Below are positions 34,521 through 46,722 of a stretch of 64,000 nt of DNA, piece by piece (position 1 is the stretch's first letter; the number at the start of each line of letters is the position of its first letter). The translations under genes were made by a program, and so were the position numbers. Source of the stretch: Lunularia cruciata (taxonomy: Eukaryota; Streptophyta; Marchantiopsida; Lunulariales; Lunulariaceae); NCBI GenBank assembly GCA_948567375.1, contig OX419758.1:3353001-3417000 (forward strand), given 5' to 3'. The notes under the pieces were generated by a model. That model saw only the letters and a program-made list of their open reading frames with translations. It searched no databases and was not told the origin of the DNA.

Positions 34521-34704
34521 GCAAGATGTTATGGATGTTTAGATGTTTAGATGTGCCGTATCAAAATAAATATTAGTTAGAAGTGGTAACATGACTTACT
34601 GATCAGGTTGCCATAGGCAAGATGTTATGGATGTTTAGATGTGCCATATCAAAATATATATTAGTCAGAAGTGGTAACATGGCTTACTGATCAGGTTGCC
34701 ATGG
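34521..34704 (+). repeat. Two-copy tandem duplication
   Basis: The units 34521-34616 and 34617-34704 both begin GCAAGATGTTATGG and end CAGGTTGCCAT. The first has an extra internal TTAGATGT. The copies differ mainly by G/A and C/T changes. Confidence 0.85.
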
Positions 34705-35375
34705 TTTTTGGAGGGTGATTCATGAGAATTTTTGACAGATATCTTTGGCTCCAAATCATGCCACCCTCTCCAAGCTATTCAAACTGGAATTCACCATTGA
34801 TGTAGGTTTCATTGGTGTGTGCTAATGGTGGGTGAATGCTTCTATCGCATGTAAGTAAACAAAGCGGCAGGTTTAGTAGTTTTGAATTGGTGCGGTGATT
34901 CTTTTCAATAGATTAGTGTGGCAAGGGAGATTCAGAGTTATGGAAAATCATCCAAGCAGCTCAACGGCAACCAAAAAATTGATTGAGGGTGGAGAAATTT
35001 AACTCCAAAAGGGAAATGAAAACTATGCAATGGGAGATCAAGTACCTGATTGCATTGTACGCTCACATTTGGATTCAAAACCAAGACCTTTAGACTCACA
35101 TTTGGATTGCAACCAATACAATCGTTATGGAATATTTGGAGAATTGTTGTGGAGTGCATTTTCCATGCTAAGCAAAACAAAAGAGGACAAACAGTTCCAC
35201 ATGGTGCATAGCATTATGGCCAAATTTTGGATTATTTGGAAGACCATGATCATTTTGCACACATTCATGATGTGGATTGCATGGTGGGAATTGGGAAAAG
35301 CACACTCAAAAATCAATTGCTTTTAGTTTCATGGCCACATTTTTGGTTTAGGAGGGGCAAGGATTTCCTATTTCT
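34705..35375. other. No supported gene
   Basis: Short frames only; the sequence contains a repeated CTCACATTTGGATT (near 35060 and 35096). Possibly the upstream part of the relic that follows. Confidence 0.3.
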
Positions 35376-35666
35376 ATGACAAGTGATAGCCTACACAAGA
35401 AATGGTTGATGTATATAAAATCATACAAAGAAGCTTGGGAGTTGACAAACAAGTCTATTGAAGGACTCACAGAAAGGGAATATGGCAAAGGGTTGAGAAC
35501 TATAGACAAAAATTTGAATGGAATGTGCACACATTGTGCCAGAATGGAAGCCATGTTTGGGAATAGAGCTAACACTACTCTACTTCCTATAGTAAGTTTG
35601 GGAGATTTAAATCCCAATTCATGCAAGGTTGGTGCCAAGAGGTTCTTGAATGCAAAGCCATCATGA
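35376..35666 (+). pseudogene. Unrecognised ORF, weakly Myb/SANT-trihelix-like
   Basis: A 96-codon frame with KKWLMYIKSYKEAWEL, an aromatic/charged helix pattern, and EAMFGNRANTTLLPIV near its end. That order (Trp-rich helix, then ..AMFGNRANTTL) recalls the tail of trihelix/Myb-like DNA-binding domains, as in the companion protein of PIF/Harbinger elements. The match is weak. A Lys/Glu-rich helical run follows in other frames at 36030-36330. It may be a decayed second Harbinger gene. Confidence 0.28.
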
Positions 35667-36029
35667 TAGGCTCTCAATTCCCATCTTCTCTAGAGGTGGT
35701 GCTCCTTAACTTGTGCCCCCAATTTGTCCCAAACACCCAAGGAGTGGAAATTTTACCTAGACTTACATGGACGGCTTGGAAAATGGAATCCGAGCCAGTA
35801 CACTCAAGGAGTCATAATTTTTTGCACTAGCCAAGGACTCACCTTTTGTTACACCACCTCCACTAGCTTCTACAAGGGATGGGTCAAAGGGTGATTTCCT
35901 TGACATGAGTAGGAGAATGTGACCCAAAGAGGAAAAAATTTGGAACATCCATAGGTAAGGTATCCAAAATGTCACCTAATATGTTGTTGTCTCAAGATTT
36001 TGCAAAAATCAACATGTTGAAGACAAACA

Positions 36030-36330
36030 CTATAGAATTTAAGAAGAAGTTATGACTAGCTGAACTAGAAGCCACTATCATGAGGAAAAGAGAGAAAAAA
36101 TTGATGAGAAAGGAAGTTGAGCATGTTAGATTAGAGATTGAGAAGATGAAAGTCTAGATTGAGAAGAAATTGCATGCTGATAAAAAGAAAGCTAAGGCAA
36201 AAAAAACATACCTTTAAGGAGATGAGTCTAAAATCAAAGTGCACTCATGAAATCAAAATGAGTCTCTTGCAAGGAGAAAAGTCTCTCAAGGAAAAAAGTC
36301 AATATTTCAAATTCTAACTCAAGTTCATCA
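36030..36330 (+). pseudogene. Coiled-coil coding relic
   Basis: The sense reading gives LAELEATIMRKREKKL and VRLEIEKMKV, a Lys/Glu heptad run with a few stops. It is probably the C-terminal helix of the same broken gene as 35376-35666 (inference). No family recognised. Confidence 0.3.
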
Positions 36331-37620
36331 AGAAATCAAGCGTTTGGCTACACATTACAATCCTGAGCCAAAACACCATGTTCAAATTCATACTCAAATG
36401 ATAGAAAATATGATACCACCACTAAAGGCACTTCCATATAACTAGAGTATATTTAATTAAAGATGATATTTGACTACTTTGTGATCCAATGTGTAATTAT
36501 TGCTGATAAGGATATTGTGCTTAATTATATGAGATTTAAGGTTTTTGTGTAAGTGCTAGAGATTGCTAGAACAAGGACCCTCATCAAAAGTCCAAAAAGC
36601 CACTCCAAAAAGACTTCTCATGCTTGAAGCTAAACAAAACAACTGCTTGAAGATGCCTATTGAAGCCCAAAAGAGCATCACAATCCCACCAATCCCTAAA
36701 TTGGCATGCGTTGGCGCTCATTGGCACTTGTTGGCGCTTGCCAATGCTCGCTCATGAAGAAACACTCATTGATGCCTATCAAAGAATGGGTAAGGTTTTG
36801 GATGGTGCCTACTGCTGCCCAATAGCATATGATAGCACAAATTGAAGAATATATAAGTTTATTAATGGTGCCTAATGACACCAATAAGGGATGGGAGGCA
36901 CGTGATGGTGCACATTGCAAGTGGCTAGCGCTCATATGTGCCAGTTGGAACCCATAAGTAGTGAATAAATTTCATGTAGTTTAACAGATTCACATTCATG
37001 TTATGATGTCTAAGAGTGAAGCAAAGTGAGAACAAAAATAAATGTAAAATCAAAAATATAATACATATCACATGATATGAGGTATTAGAATGAGGCATAA
37101 TGAGAATGGAAATAGATGCACAATCATAAATATGATACATATGATTTGTATAAATATTTAGTCCTTAAGGCTAATCATTATGTTGGAGGAGAAGGAGGTG
37201 AAGAAGATGACTAAGATGCAACATGGACTCTATGTGCAACTACATCCTCAAGTATGCATTAGTATACATCATGTTGAATCCTAAATAGACTCAATGACCA
37301 CCAAAGGCACCACTTGCTCTCCTCCAAGGGTCGATGCTTGATACTACTAGCTAGAAGGTCATGTGGATCACTATTATAAGAACAAAATCTACTTGATGTT
37401 CAATCCTCTTCTGCCTAACTAATAGTAGGTTGATCATCATGGACAAATCTATCCAAAGGTATCATCAAGGAGTCAAATGACCAAGTGTATGATGATCTCT
37501 CTACCCTATGAAGATAGAAGTAAGGAGGACGGATTGTACCATGTTGATGGTTCCTACAATAAGAGAGTGCATAACTATCCAAGATCAAAAAATCATGAAG
37601 AGGTAAACCTAATGAAGTGA
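36331..37620. other. No supported gene
   Basis: AT-rich non-coding DNA. A GGCGCTCATTGGCACTTGTTGGCGC-type cluster near 36710-36760 recalls a similar one near 46180-46230, but no terminal repeats could be defined. Confidence 0.4.
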
Positions 37621-37625
37621 GATGC

Positions 37626-38374
37626 TATAAGCTATAATACCAAGAGCTAGATACATGATCTAGAGGTAAAATTTGGTTTGGTATCATTTGGAAGGATGTT
37701 ATACATGATGGACTAAATAGATCAGATAAAGGTATCATCAAAAGAATACTTCTACTAATAGGGTAGAAATTGAAACAAACTTGAAAACCTTAGAACCAAT
37801 AGCTAGACATATGATCTAGGGGTCAAATTTGGGTTGGTAATATCTAGAACGATGTTATACATGATGGACTAAACAAATAAGAAAGACGTATCACCAAAAG
37901 GGTACTTCTACTAATAGGGTAGAAACCAAAATATGTCTCAAATCCAAAGGCAATTTTGAGAGCCTAAACAAATGAATTAGGCCATCAAATGGGCAGATTA
38001 CCCCCTCCCAAAAAAATTAAAGGCTAGCCTTCCCTCCCCCTAGGCTTGTCTTGTTGAGAGCTTTTAATGGTACCTCATCCATATGATTTGGAGATTCCTA
38101 CAATAAGATTCTCTAAAGATTCTCTTTGGTCAAAGATGGTTTGACCAACCATATAGGATCAGAACCAACATGTCGACCATGCATGAAACCAATCTAAGTG
38201 CAAAGCTTGCTTACAGGTCACCAATCCATGTATCTGATCCAAGGGTGGAGCTTCCTTTGGAGGAGTCCCCTTTGCTATATAATAGAGTCAAGGTGCTTCT
38301 TTTGGATATCAAAGTTTGAGTGTGAAACTTGTTTTTTCTCTTTTGAGTTTCTCTACTATCCTTGGAATATTACA
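37626..38374 (+). repeat. Solo F-family LTR (F4)
   Basis: It starts TATAAG (TG decayed to TA) and ends CTTGGAATATTACA, with a perfect GATGC duplication at 37621-37625 and 38375-38379. It matches the 3' LTR of element F over its whole length, including an internal repeat of about 150 bases (from about 37645 and from about 37796). A TATATAAT box lies near 38276. No internal element sequence remains. Confidence 0.85.
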
Positions 38375-38379
38375 GATGC

Positions 38380-39365
38380 TCATAGGAGCTAGCTCTACGT
38401 CCTCTAAACTCACTCTATTGGACATTTTTAGAACACAAAAAGGCCATGAGCTAAGACCCATTGTGAACTCTCCTTGGGGGCTCTACCCATTGCTACATGC
38501 TCCACAACAATGACTCAATTCCATTAGGCAAAAGATTTATCCGCAAGATAACCTCAAAGCACAAAAAATAAAACTGAATGAAATGGCTAACACCAAGATG
38601 TGCTACCCACCTCATGGGCTGCAATTGTGTATGAGGGCACCAGCCATGCCTATTGGTCAAGCTCTCTCACACATTATAACCAATGCTTACCATGAAGCCA
38701 TAATGATGCCAAACAAGTAACATCCATAACAATAACCTTCTTCCATAGGAATCTTAGGAAGAGAATACATGGAATATACTCTCTTAAAAGACAAAGCCCC
38801 TCTCTAAACTCAATCTTAGTCTCCTAAGTCACCACATTGCAAGGTAAGGAATAAGAAACAAAATCTTGGGTCTCTTGAGTCACAACACTATGGAGTAATT
38901 CATAGGTGGCATCTATTTAGGTCTATGTCTCCTCATGTGAGGGCTGAATGCAATGCTTGCAAGAAATTGTACAAAGTCTTGGTCCAAGATAAGCCATAGA
39001 AATCCTATGATTAGGTGAGTTGATATGATAGCCCAATTTGAGGTCTTGAGCTGACTTCAGATAACCTTTCTAGCATAGAACTAGAATCTTAGTTTTCCAA
39101 GATTCATGTACAAAATCAAGCCTTCACCTAAGATATATTACTCTCACTCTCCTCTACCTAAATATGTGCATTCTTGCACCTCTCCATAGAAAATGCTAAC
39201 TCTTGTGCATGATTTTGTGACTAGATCTTGTAACCTTAAGTCATGGCAACAACACCTATGGTATCCAACCTCTACTCTCTTTTATTTCATAGCTAGTAAA
39301 GGTCAAATGCATCTCTTCATTTGTAGCAAGGGTATCCTCTCACTCACAAAGGGGTCTCTCTCTCT
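38380..39365. other. No supported gene
   Basis: Non-coding sequence; no family recognised on either strand. Confidence 0.4.
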
Positions 39366-39760
39366 CTCAAACAATAGTCTACCCTACTCCTCTAAGCTCT
39401 TCAATATACTCCCATGCTCAAATACTAATCTCTCTTGCTCCTTGACACTCTCCAATCTTCTCTCACGCCCAAGCACTAATCTCTCTCGCTCCTTGACACT
39501 CTCCAATCTACTCTCACTCTCAAGCACTAATCTCTCTTGCTCCTTGATACTCTCCAATCTACTCACGCTCAAGTACTAATCTCTCTTGCTCTACACTCTC
39601 CAATTCTACACTCTTCAATCTCTTCTCACGCTCATACACTAATCTCTCCCACTCCTCTACACTCTCCAATCTAATCTCATGCTCAAGCACTGATATTTAT
39701 CTCTCTCTCCTCTAAACTCTCCAATCTACTCTTGTACTCAACAATAAGTCTCTCTTGCTC
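39366..39760 (-). repeat. CT-rich minisatellite, antisense frame codes for a coiled-coil repeat
   Basis: A unit of about 57 bases (CTCTCCAATCTACTCTC, then AAGCACTAATCTCTCT and GCTCCTTGACA) recurs about six times with decay. On the minus strand 39572-39384 reads a 19-residue repeat with SRLESVKEQERLVLE, which would form a charged coiled coil. It may be a relic of a repeat protein or simply an expanded purine/pyrimidine tract. Confidence 0.65.
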
Positions 39761-41698
39761 CTCAACCACTTGGACACAATTATCTAATACATGCATTATG
39801 CACCCATCATCTAGAGAAAAGCCTTAAATGCAAGATACACACATTGCCTTGCCTCTTTGCAACCTTATCTCTCTATGGAAACCAATCTAAAAAATTGTAT
39901 CAGCAATTGTCCTCCCTCTTGGCATCGCAAGTGCATCTTGAATTACATCTACTATCAATTGAAACTGCACCCCTTTAACCAACCTTGTGCAAGAATTATT
40001 GTCCCAAGAGTGAAAAAACTCCATACATGCAAGTAATTAGAAAAGAAACCAATAAACAAGTGTAGGCAACCAGGTTCATGAGAGAAGCCATTAGATGCCA
40101 CCCAAAGACCTCCCGGATACAAAAAAAATAAAATTATCAAATATGGATGACACTTGTAGCCATCCACCAACATTGTGGGGCAAAAGAATGATCCCAATAA
40201 TATTGGATGCTGCCTACTAACATTGCATAATAGGTTCCAAGGTTTAAGGAAATTGGGTAGATGTTTGGCAATGCCCAAAGTTGCAGTGGGACAAGAAAGA
40301 TGCTAGAAGATATAAGATTTCAAGGTAGGCAACACAATTTGATGCTTGCTAACACTATGGGATAGGGCTATTCTAAATGAGTTGGCATTAGGCAATGCCC
40401 ATAGGTAGTGATAATTTAATTCAAAATCAGAACCTGAAGTTGATAGTAGTTCTAAAAACAAACAAATAATGAGAAAGAAAGGAGAATGGGAAAAAAAATA
40501 CCTTTGAGAAAGGGTAGTGTAACAACCCAAAGGTTATCTTCAAGCCAAGAACATCCAAATCAACCTCCATGATTCCAAAAATAGCAATGCAAACCTAGTG
40601 TTTATCCATCCAAAACTATTCTATGAAGGTTATTGGGTGTTGAATTGTGTGTAAAAAATTAACCAATCTCCTTTGTGAGTATTTTTCATATCTTCATTAT
40701 CAGTAATTTCTCATAATCCCAAATTTTTGCCATGGAAATTTTTATATGCACTTTGTTTCAAAACTTTATTTCTTGCCAAGTTTACTCTCCTATTTCATTC
40801 TCTTTCTCTTTCAAATCCTCCCAAATGGTACTCTACTCCCAAACCCCTCTTGAATGGCACTCCTACTCTTGAACCCCTCCAAAATGGAACTCCTTCTTAT
40901 CCTATCCTGTCTATTTTTAAGCTACTCCTCTCAAATAGCACAACTCCTTAAAAAACCAAATTGCCATCTTATTTGTGGAATGTGTGAAATGGTGACTTTT
41001 GCAAGAAAGTGCATGTAAATATATAAATATAAATAAATAAACCCTCACATGAATGGTTAAATATATATTTCTCAAGAAAAAATCAAACTTCACCACTAAA
41101 AAAACTGAATTTTGAACATCAACTAGTGGCAACATGTGACATGACGTTGACAATTGGTGCTACCCAAACAATTGCCTCAAGAATAGGTTCCAACTAGTAT
41201 CTTCCAAAGTCCAGGGGCAGTTGCCAATTCTATCCATCCATCTTGCTCCATTGCACAACAATGGATGCTAACCTTTTGTTGAGCCTCTTCCAACATCCAC
41301 ACCAGGCGGCAACAAGCACCAACCTTGCTACTTGACACTTTCTGATCCACATTAGATGTCAATGAGCACCTACCTATCAACAAGCACCTTTTCCCATCCA
41401 CATTGAGCATCACCTAATGCCTTCTAAGATCCACATTGGGCATCAACCGACATCCACCTTTCAACCAATGCCTTTTGTTAGCCACACCAAGCATCAACAT
41501 GCATCAATGATTTCCAATTGGCTTCAAGTAGCACCAGCCAGTGCTAAAATTGGACCAAGTAGGCTTAAAATAATAGTTTCATGTAGAAGAACAAGACTAA
41601 TGCTTAACATTCTCCAAAGGATATTATATCATGAAGAAGCATAAGAGAAGGACTTTGTGCTTATCATATATCAAACTATATTTGTATTACAAAGGAAC
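39761..41698. other. No supported gene
   Basis: AT-rich non-coding DNA with a few short repeats of ATCCACATTGGGCATCA type near 41340-41440. Confidence 0.4.
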
Positions 41699-42190
41699 AT
41701 GTTACTATTCAATTTCCTCAAGATGATGAACAAGGCATTGTTGCATCCTCCTTGACCTACTTTCTTCTCCACCAAGCTCCATTCCATTGAGAGACATTTT
41801 TGTATCTACTTGAATTTCCTCAATAAATCCACCATTGTCTTCTAACCAAATATCCAGCCTTTTGATGTAAAATTTATGTAAATAATACAAATTTAAACTC
41901 ACTTTAGCAAATATGCATTTCTAGTATTGTCTTTAAGTTGCACTCTCAACTCCCAAAGAGAATGGCATGTAGCTTTCAATACTCGTATGCAATGCTCGTT
42001 TGTCACCCTTGCCTTTGCAAAATATTTGTTGAACTCTTGCTTGTCCTCCATTTGGGCTTGCTTGAAAGTGAGAACTAGGTGATGCATGGGTACATAACCA
42101 ATATCACCTAAAAGATATTCTGTGGCCTCAAAACTATGACATCCACTCTCTAGTTCAAATCACTCCATAGTGATGATTTTTTTAAATAGA
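41699..42190 (-). pseudogene. PIF/Harbinger transposase C-terminal fragment (copy 2)
   Basis: The antisense reading matches the C-terminal third of the copy at 44461-45777. It shares MHHLVLTFKQAQ, ARVTNEHCIRVLKA (carrying the third catalytic residue, Glu), RNAYLLK and a Gly/Glu-rich tail ending in ESRSRRMQQCL. The first two catalytic aspartates are absent. A stop and a frame change lie near 41900. Confidence 0.85.
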
Positions 42191-43849
42191 TCATGTTGTG
42201 ACATGAACCCGACATACTTGCAAATAAACAAATCAAAACTTGAATTTGTACAAAATTTAATCAATTTTCAACACGCTATGGACACAATGGACACTTGTTT
42301 GAAATTTGAAAATTTTGAAATTTGAATTTGAATTGAATTGTTTGAAATTTGAAAATTGAATTGAATCAAGTTGAATTTGAATATGAATTTTGAATTTGTG
42401 AACTCTCTAAATAGAATAATGTCTTTAGCACTTTTTTGATCCCAATAAGACTAAGATTGAATTCATTCACAACTTGATTTCAGTGCACATATTGAAATAT
42501 TTTCATGGATGTTTTGCTTGTCATAATTTCCTCTATAGAGTGTATTGTAAAATAGTATCTTTAGCATTTTCTTTGATCTTGATAAAAACTGAATTCATTC
42601 CCAACTTGATTTCAATGCCCAAATTGAAATATTTTTCATAGATGTTTTGCTTGTCATAATTCCTCACAGAGTGTACTCTTCCTTCCTTTTGATTCACAAT
42701 TCAGTGCAAGTGCATATTGAAGGATTTCAAGAGCCCTTGACCATGATGTCATTCACTCTTCTTCTCTTCTCTTTCTTCAAAAAGCCCAAGTAAAATAAAT
42801 GAATGGAGATAAAATTTTATGTTCTTCAAAGAGCCTAAGAAAATTAAATGCATGGAGAAACATAGATTTAAGATCATTTACATCACTAAAGAAAAATCTT
42901 AGAATATTTGGATAAAATTAGAGAATTCTGGTCAAATTCATTATATAGTGTGCTAGAGTTAACCTAGAAAGAGGTAAAAATTAATAGAGATTGAAGCTCA
43001 AATAGTGGCCAAAATGGAGAAGAAAAGCCAAATCGGATGCCATAAGATCTAATGGAATAATGTAATATAAAGTTATATAAAAAACATTAGATAAAGAGAG
43101 CTAAGTTACATAGTTTCACTGCATTGACTCTCAAATTAGACCAATCAAGTATTTCTAAGCTAAAGTTAGGAAATCTCTTAAGTAAATTAACTGGTTTGCT
43201 TTTGAGATAGATGTTTAGCTTCCTAGTTTGATCCAAATTTTATTGTTCATGCATGCACTCCAAGTCCAAAATTAGCAAGGACTATTCTTACTCCAATGGA
43301 TATGAAAGTGTAGAACTCAATTTGGATAAATAACATTTATTTTTTATGTGCACTTAATTTCTGTCCCTATTTTGTCTTCTCATATATTATGAGTGTTTGT
43401 ATATGCTCCAAGATTTGTGTTTGCTAGAGTTAGCTCATGTACGCCCCGAGGAGATTAAATGGGAAATTTATTGTTTTCTTATGGGACCTGAACCACTGCC
43501 CGTAAGATTTTTTCAGTTATAGTAGGGGGTTTCAACAATAGTTTTACAAAGTTTCATAACTTTTCATATAGATTGTTACAAAGCATTGACTTAATGGGTA
43601 TGGTGTGTGACCGGGAGGTAGAAAAGGTATCATTATGGAGTTCAGGCCAAGTTCCTTATTAGTAGCACACTCCGTATGAGGTGGTTTGTAGAAAATAAGG
43701 GATAAGGAATTATCACTCCGTATTGCATTGATTGCACATTAGGGTTAATAAAGTTTTTGTCTAGGGTTAGATTGAAAGTGACGGCCACCAAAAGGAGCAT
43801 CCGAGGATGTTCAAGAACACTCATGGAAATGAAATGATGAGCGGCAACT
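42191..43849. other. AT-rich stretch without a supported gene
   Basis: It includes a GAATTTGAAATTTG-type low-complexity run at 42290-42420. A duplicated block (GATGTTTTGCTTGTCATAATT) occurs near 42510 and 42640. No gene seen. Confidence 0.45.
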
Positions 43850-44055
43850 CGGCAAATTTTTACCACCGAGGAAGATTGGAGGGAGCATGAGTGGAAAGAT
43901 TTGAGTGCATGCAAAAATTGACCACCTGATGAAGATTTGAGAGACCCATAGTCGGCAAATTTTTACCACCAAGGAAGATTGGAGGGAGCATGAGTGGAAA
44001 GATTTGAGTGCATGCAAAAATTGACCACCCAATGAAGATTTGAGAGATCCATAGC
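43850..44055 (+). repeat. Two-copy 103-bp tandem repeat
   Basis: The units 43850-43952 and 43953-44055 begin CGGCAAATTTTTACCACC and differ at only a few positions, so the duplication is young relative to nearby decay. Confidence 0.9.
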
Positions 44056-44460
44056 TAGAGGTGGAATGGGAAGTGAATTTGTTTGGAGTAGGAAGATTTG
44101 AGTGTGAGCCATGAGAAGGTTAGAATGATGAGTGATTTTGTTTGAAGTGTTACTCTTGATTTCATTATTTTAAAATAATTGTCTTTTGTACGAGTATGAA
44201 ATGTATACCTTTCTTCCCCCTTGAATAATGAAATGAAATTCAAGAATTTGTTTTCTTGTTATAGAATGAAATTAATGAGATTGTTTTTTTGTGCGTACAG
44301 AGAATAGAGATGCCCCTTTGCTGAAATTTCACTGGGAGATGCACCTTTGTGGAGAAGAGAGATGCCCCTTCATTGATACGGAGTTATTAGTGGTGATTAA
44401 AAATTGAGTAAAGTCATGCCGAGAGGGAGCACTTGTTTAGAACTAACCAGAAATATTAGA

Positions 44461-45777
44461 AAATGTATTCAATGGATGATCCGGTTAGATTTGGAGATAT
44501 TGCTACAAGGATTAGAAGATGAAGAAAAGGAATTAGGAGGAGATTTAGATATGCTAGAATGTTTTATTAGTGGATAGGAGTATGCACATACTCATTGATA
44601 CTTGGAACCTCGTGTTACTTACCCTTGTAGTAGAGAGTTTGTGAAGGAGTATTTTAGAAATCTAGATACTAAGGCCTTTCACCAGCTTACTAGAATGGAT
44701 GGGGATTCTTTTTCAACATTAGTTGATTTGATTAAGACTCATGTGATTTTTGAGAAAAGGTACCAAAGAGAGCAAACACCCATGTGGATCCAAGTTGCCC
44801 TAGCATTGGATAGATTTGGTCATCACGGCAATGTAGCTTGTGTTGCACGGGGTTAAAATATTTGGGGCATTAGTGCTAGTTCAACAATTGCTTTTAATGA
44901 TAGAGTTATGACAACCATATTAGATGTGATGAGGAGTCAAGTTGCTTGGCCCGAACTCAAGGAGAGGAGGTGGATATCCACTATTTTTGAACAGAAAGGT
45001 TTTCCCGGTTGTGTTGGTTTGGTAGATGGAACATTGTTTCCTCTTGCAGCTTGACCAACTGTGGACGGGGAAATATATTTTAGCCGCAAGGGTTCATATT
45101 CTATAAACGGCCAAGTTATTTGTGATGATAAAAGGAGAGTTATACATTTTTTTGGAGGTATGTTTTATGTTATGTGTTCTTTTGTTAGGTATAATTTTGC
45201 AATGCATTGGTGATCCTTTTTGTTTAATTTACTAAAAATATGGCCTTTTTTATTTGCAGGAATGCCAAGGTCATGTCATGATATGACTTGTTTGAAAAAA
45301 TTGTCACTATGGAATGATTTGAACCTAAGAGGGAGGTGTTGCACTTTTGAGGCAATGGAGTACCTTTAAGGTGATTCGGGTTATGTACCCATGCATCACC
45401 TAGTCCCCACTTTCAAGCAAGCTCGCTCAAAGGACAAGCAGGATTTTAATAAATATTTAGCAAAGGCAAGAGTGATAAATGAGCATTGTATAGGAGTATT
45501 GAAAGCTAGATGGCATTCTCTTTGCGAGCTAAGAGTGCAAATGAAAGACAATAGTAGAAATGCTTATTTGTTAAAGTGGGTATCAGTGTGTATTATTTTA
45601 CATAATTTTTTAATCAATAGGTCTGACCTTTGGTCAGAGGATGATGGCGGATTTACAGAGGAAACTCAAATAGATTCAGAAATGTCCTTTCATGGTATAG
45701 AACTTGGTAGAGAAGAAAGTAGATCAAGGGTGATGCAACATTGCCTTGATTATAACAATGATGATATACTCAATTGA
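44461..45777 (+). pseudogene. PIF/Harbinger (HARBI1-like) transposase relic with one intron
   Basis: One frame runs throughout, with an apparent 102-base GT-AG intron (45158-45259; GTATGT...TTTGCAG) whose removal joins FFGG to MPRSCHDM. DDE residues: Asp in GLVDGT (45025-45027), Asp in SCHDMT (45280-45282), Glu in INEHCIG (45481-45483). The N-terminal part resembles the helical domain ahead of the nuclease. Stops lie at 44578, 44596, 44854, 45052 and 45367. The nuclease would cut and paste a DNA transposon at TWA sites (family knowledge). Terminal inverted repeats were not located. Confidence 0.9.
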
Positions 45778-46722
45778 TTGATTGAGATTCCATATAATGA
45801 AATATATATTTTTCAGTTATTCATCTTATATCTCATAGTCTGGTAACTTAAACCAGGAGTCTTTATCTTAGACCATGAGTGTATCTTGATGTAATATTGG
45901 GTAAGAATTTGAAGGATGCAAAAGAATTCTACGAAGCTTAATTTGTACATTTGTAAGGCCTTCGTTTACACTTACAAGGTGTGGTGTTCAGCAAGTTTAC
46001 ACTTGAAAGTCACTTGTCGGGTGTTGTTGGAAAAAAATGAGCCAATGTTGCAGACACCGTGAGATGACACTCGTACACGCTGGGTGCCACTCACAAGCTT
46101 AAAAAAGGGTCATCGAGTGGCACTCATGGACGCTCGTAGATGTTGGGGACCACACTGAAATATGCACAAATTAAATGCACTCATAGGCACTGGTAGGCAC
46201 CGGTGGTAGGTGCTGGTAGGCATTGCATGAATTATGCGATGCTTGCCTACGCCAATTGGCAACGTGGAGTGCCGCATGTTGCCGCTCGGGATTTGAGTTC
46301 TTTTTATTGAAAAAATGAAATTTTGCTTCCAAAGTGTACATTTTAGGATGTTTGGTATTGAGTTTTTTTCCAAATGCCTGGGTTCTATAAACCTTCTTCT
46401 TTTCAATTCTTGTCATTCTCGTGGGTGTGGATGTGTTAGAAAGCCTCATTCGCGAGTGTGTGGGGTGTTGGAAGGTTCATTTCGGGAGGGTGTGTGAGTT
46501 GTTCGAAGGAGAAAGAGCCATTTTGAGAAAGGGTCATTTTGCAAGGCAGAGGGTGTGCATGTGTGTGAGCCATTTCAAGACTGAGGTGTTCGGAAGGAAA
46601 GAGGTAAACTTCCTGGCTGAAGCATAGCTCGAAGGAGACTAACTCAAGAGAAGCAACAAGGAGTGATTGAGAAGAAAGATAAGAGAGCATTCAAGAGACT
46701 GAGAGCAAATTCAATTTCAACC
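45778..46722. other. No supported gene
   Basis: Non-coding DNA after the transposase. It holds a GGCACTGGTAGGCACCGGTGG cluster near 46185-46220. A promoter for the following pseudogene would lie here, but no clear TATA box was chosen. Confidence 0.4.

Noticed and set aside
39366-39760. CRISPR-like array of regular repeats
   Set aside because: Units are contiguous and degenerate with no unique spacers, in a plant nuclear context; it is a minisatellite.
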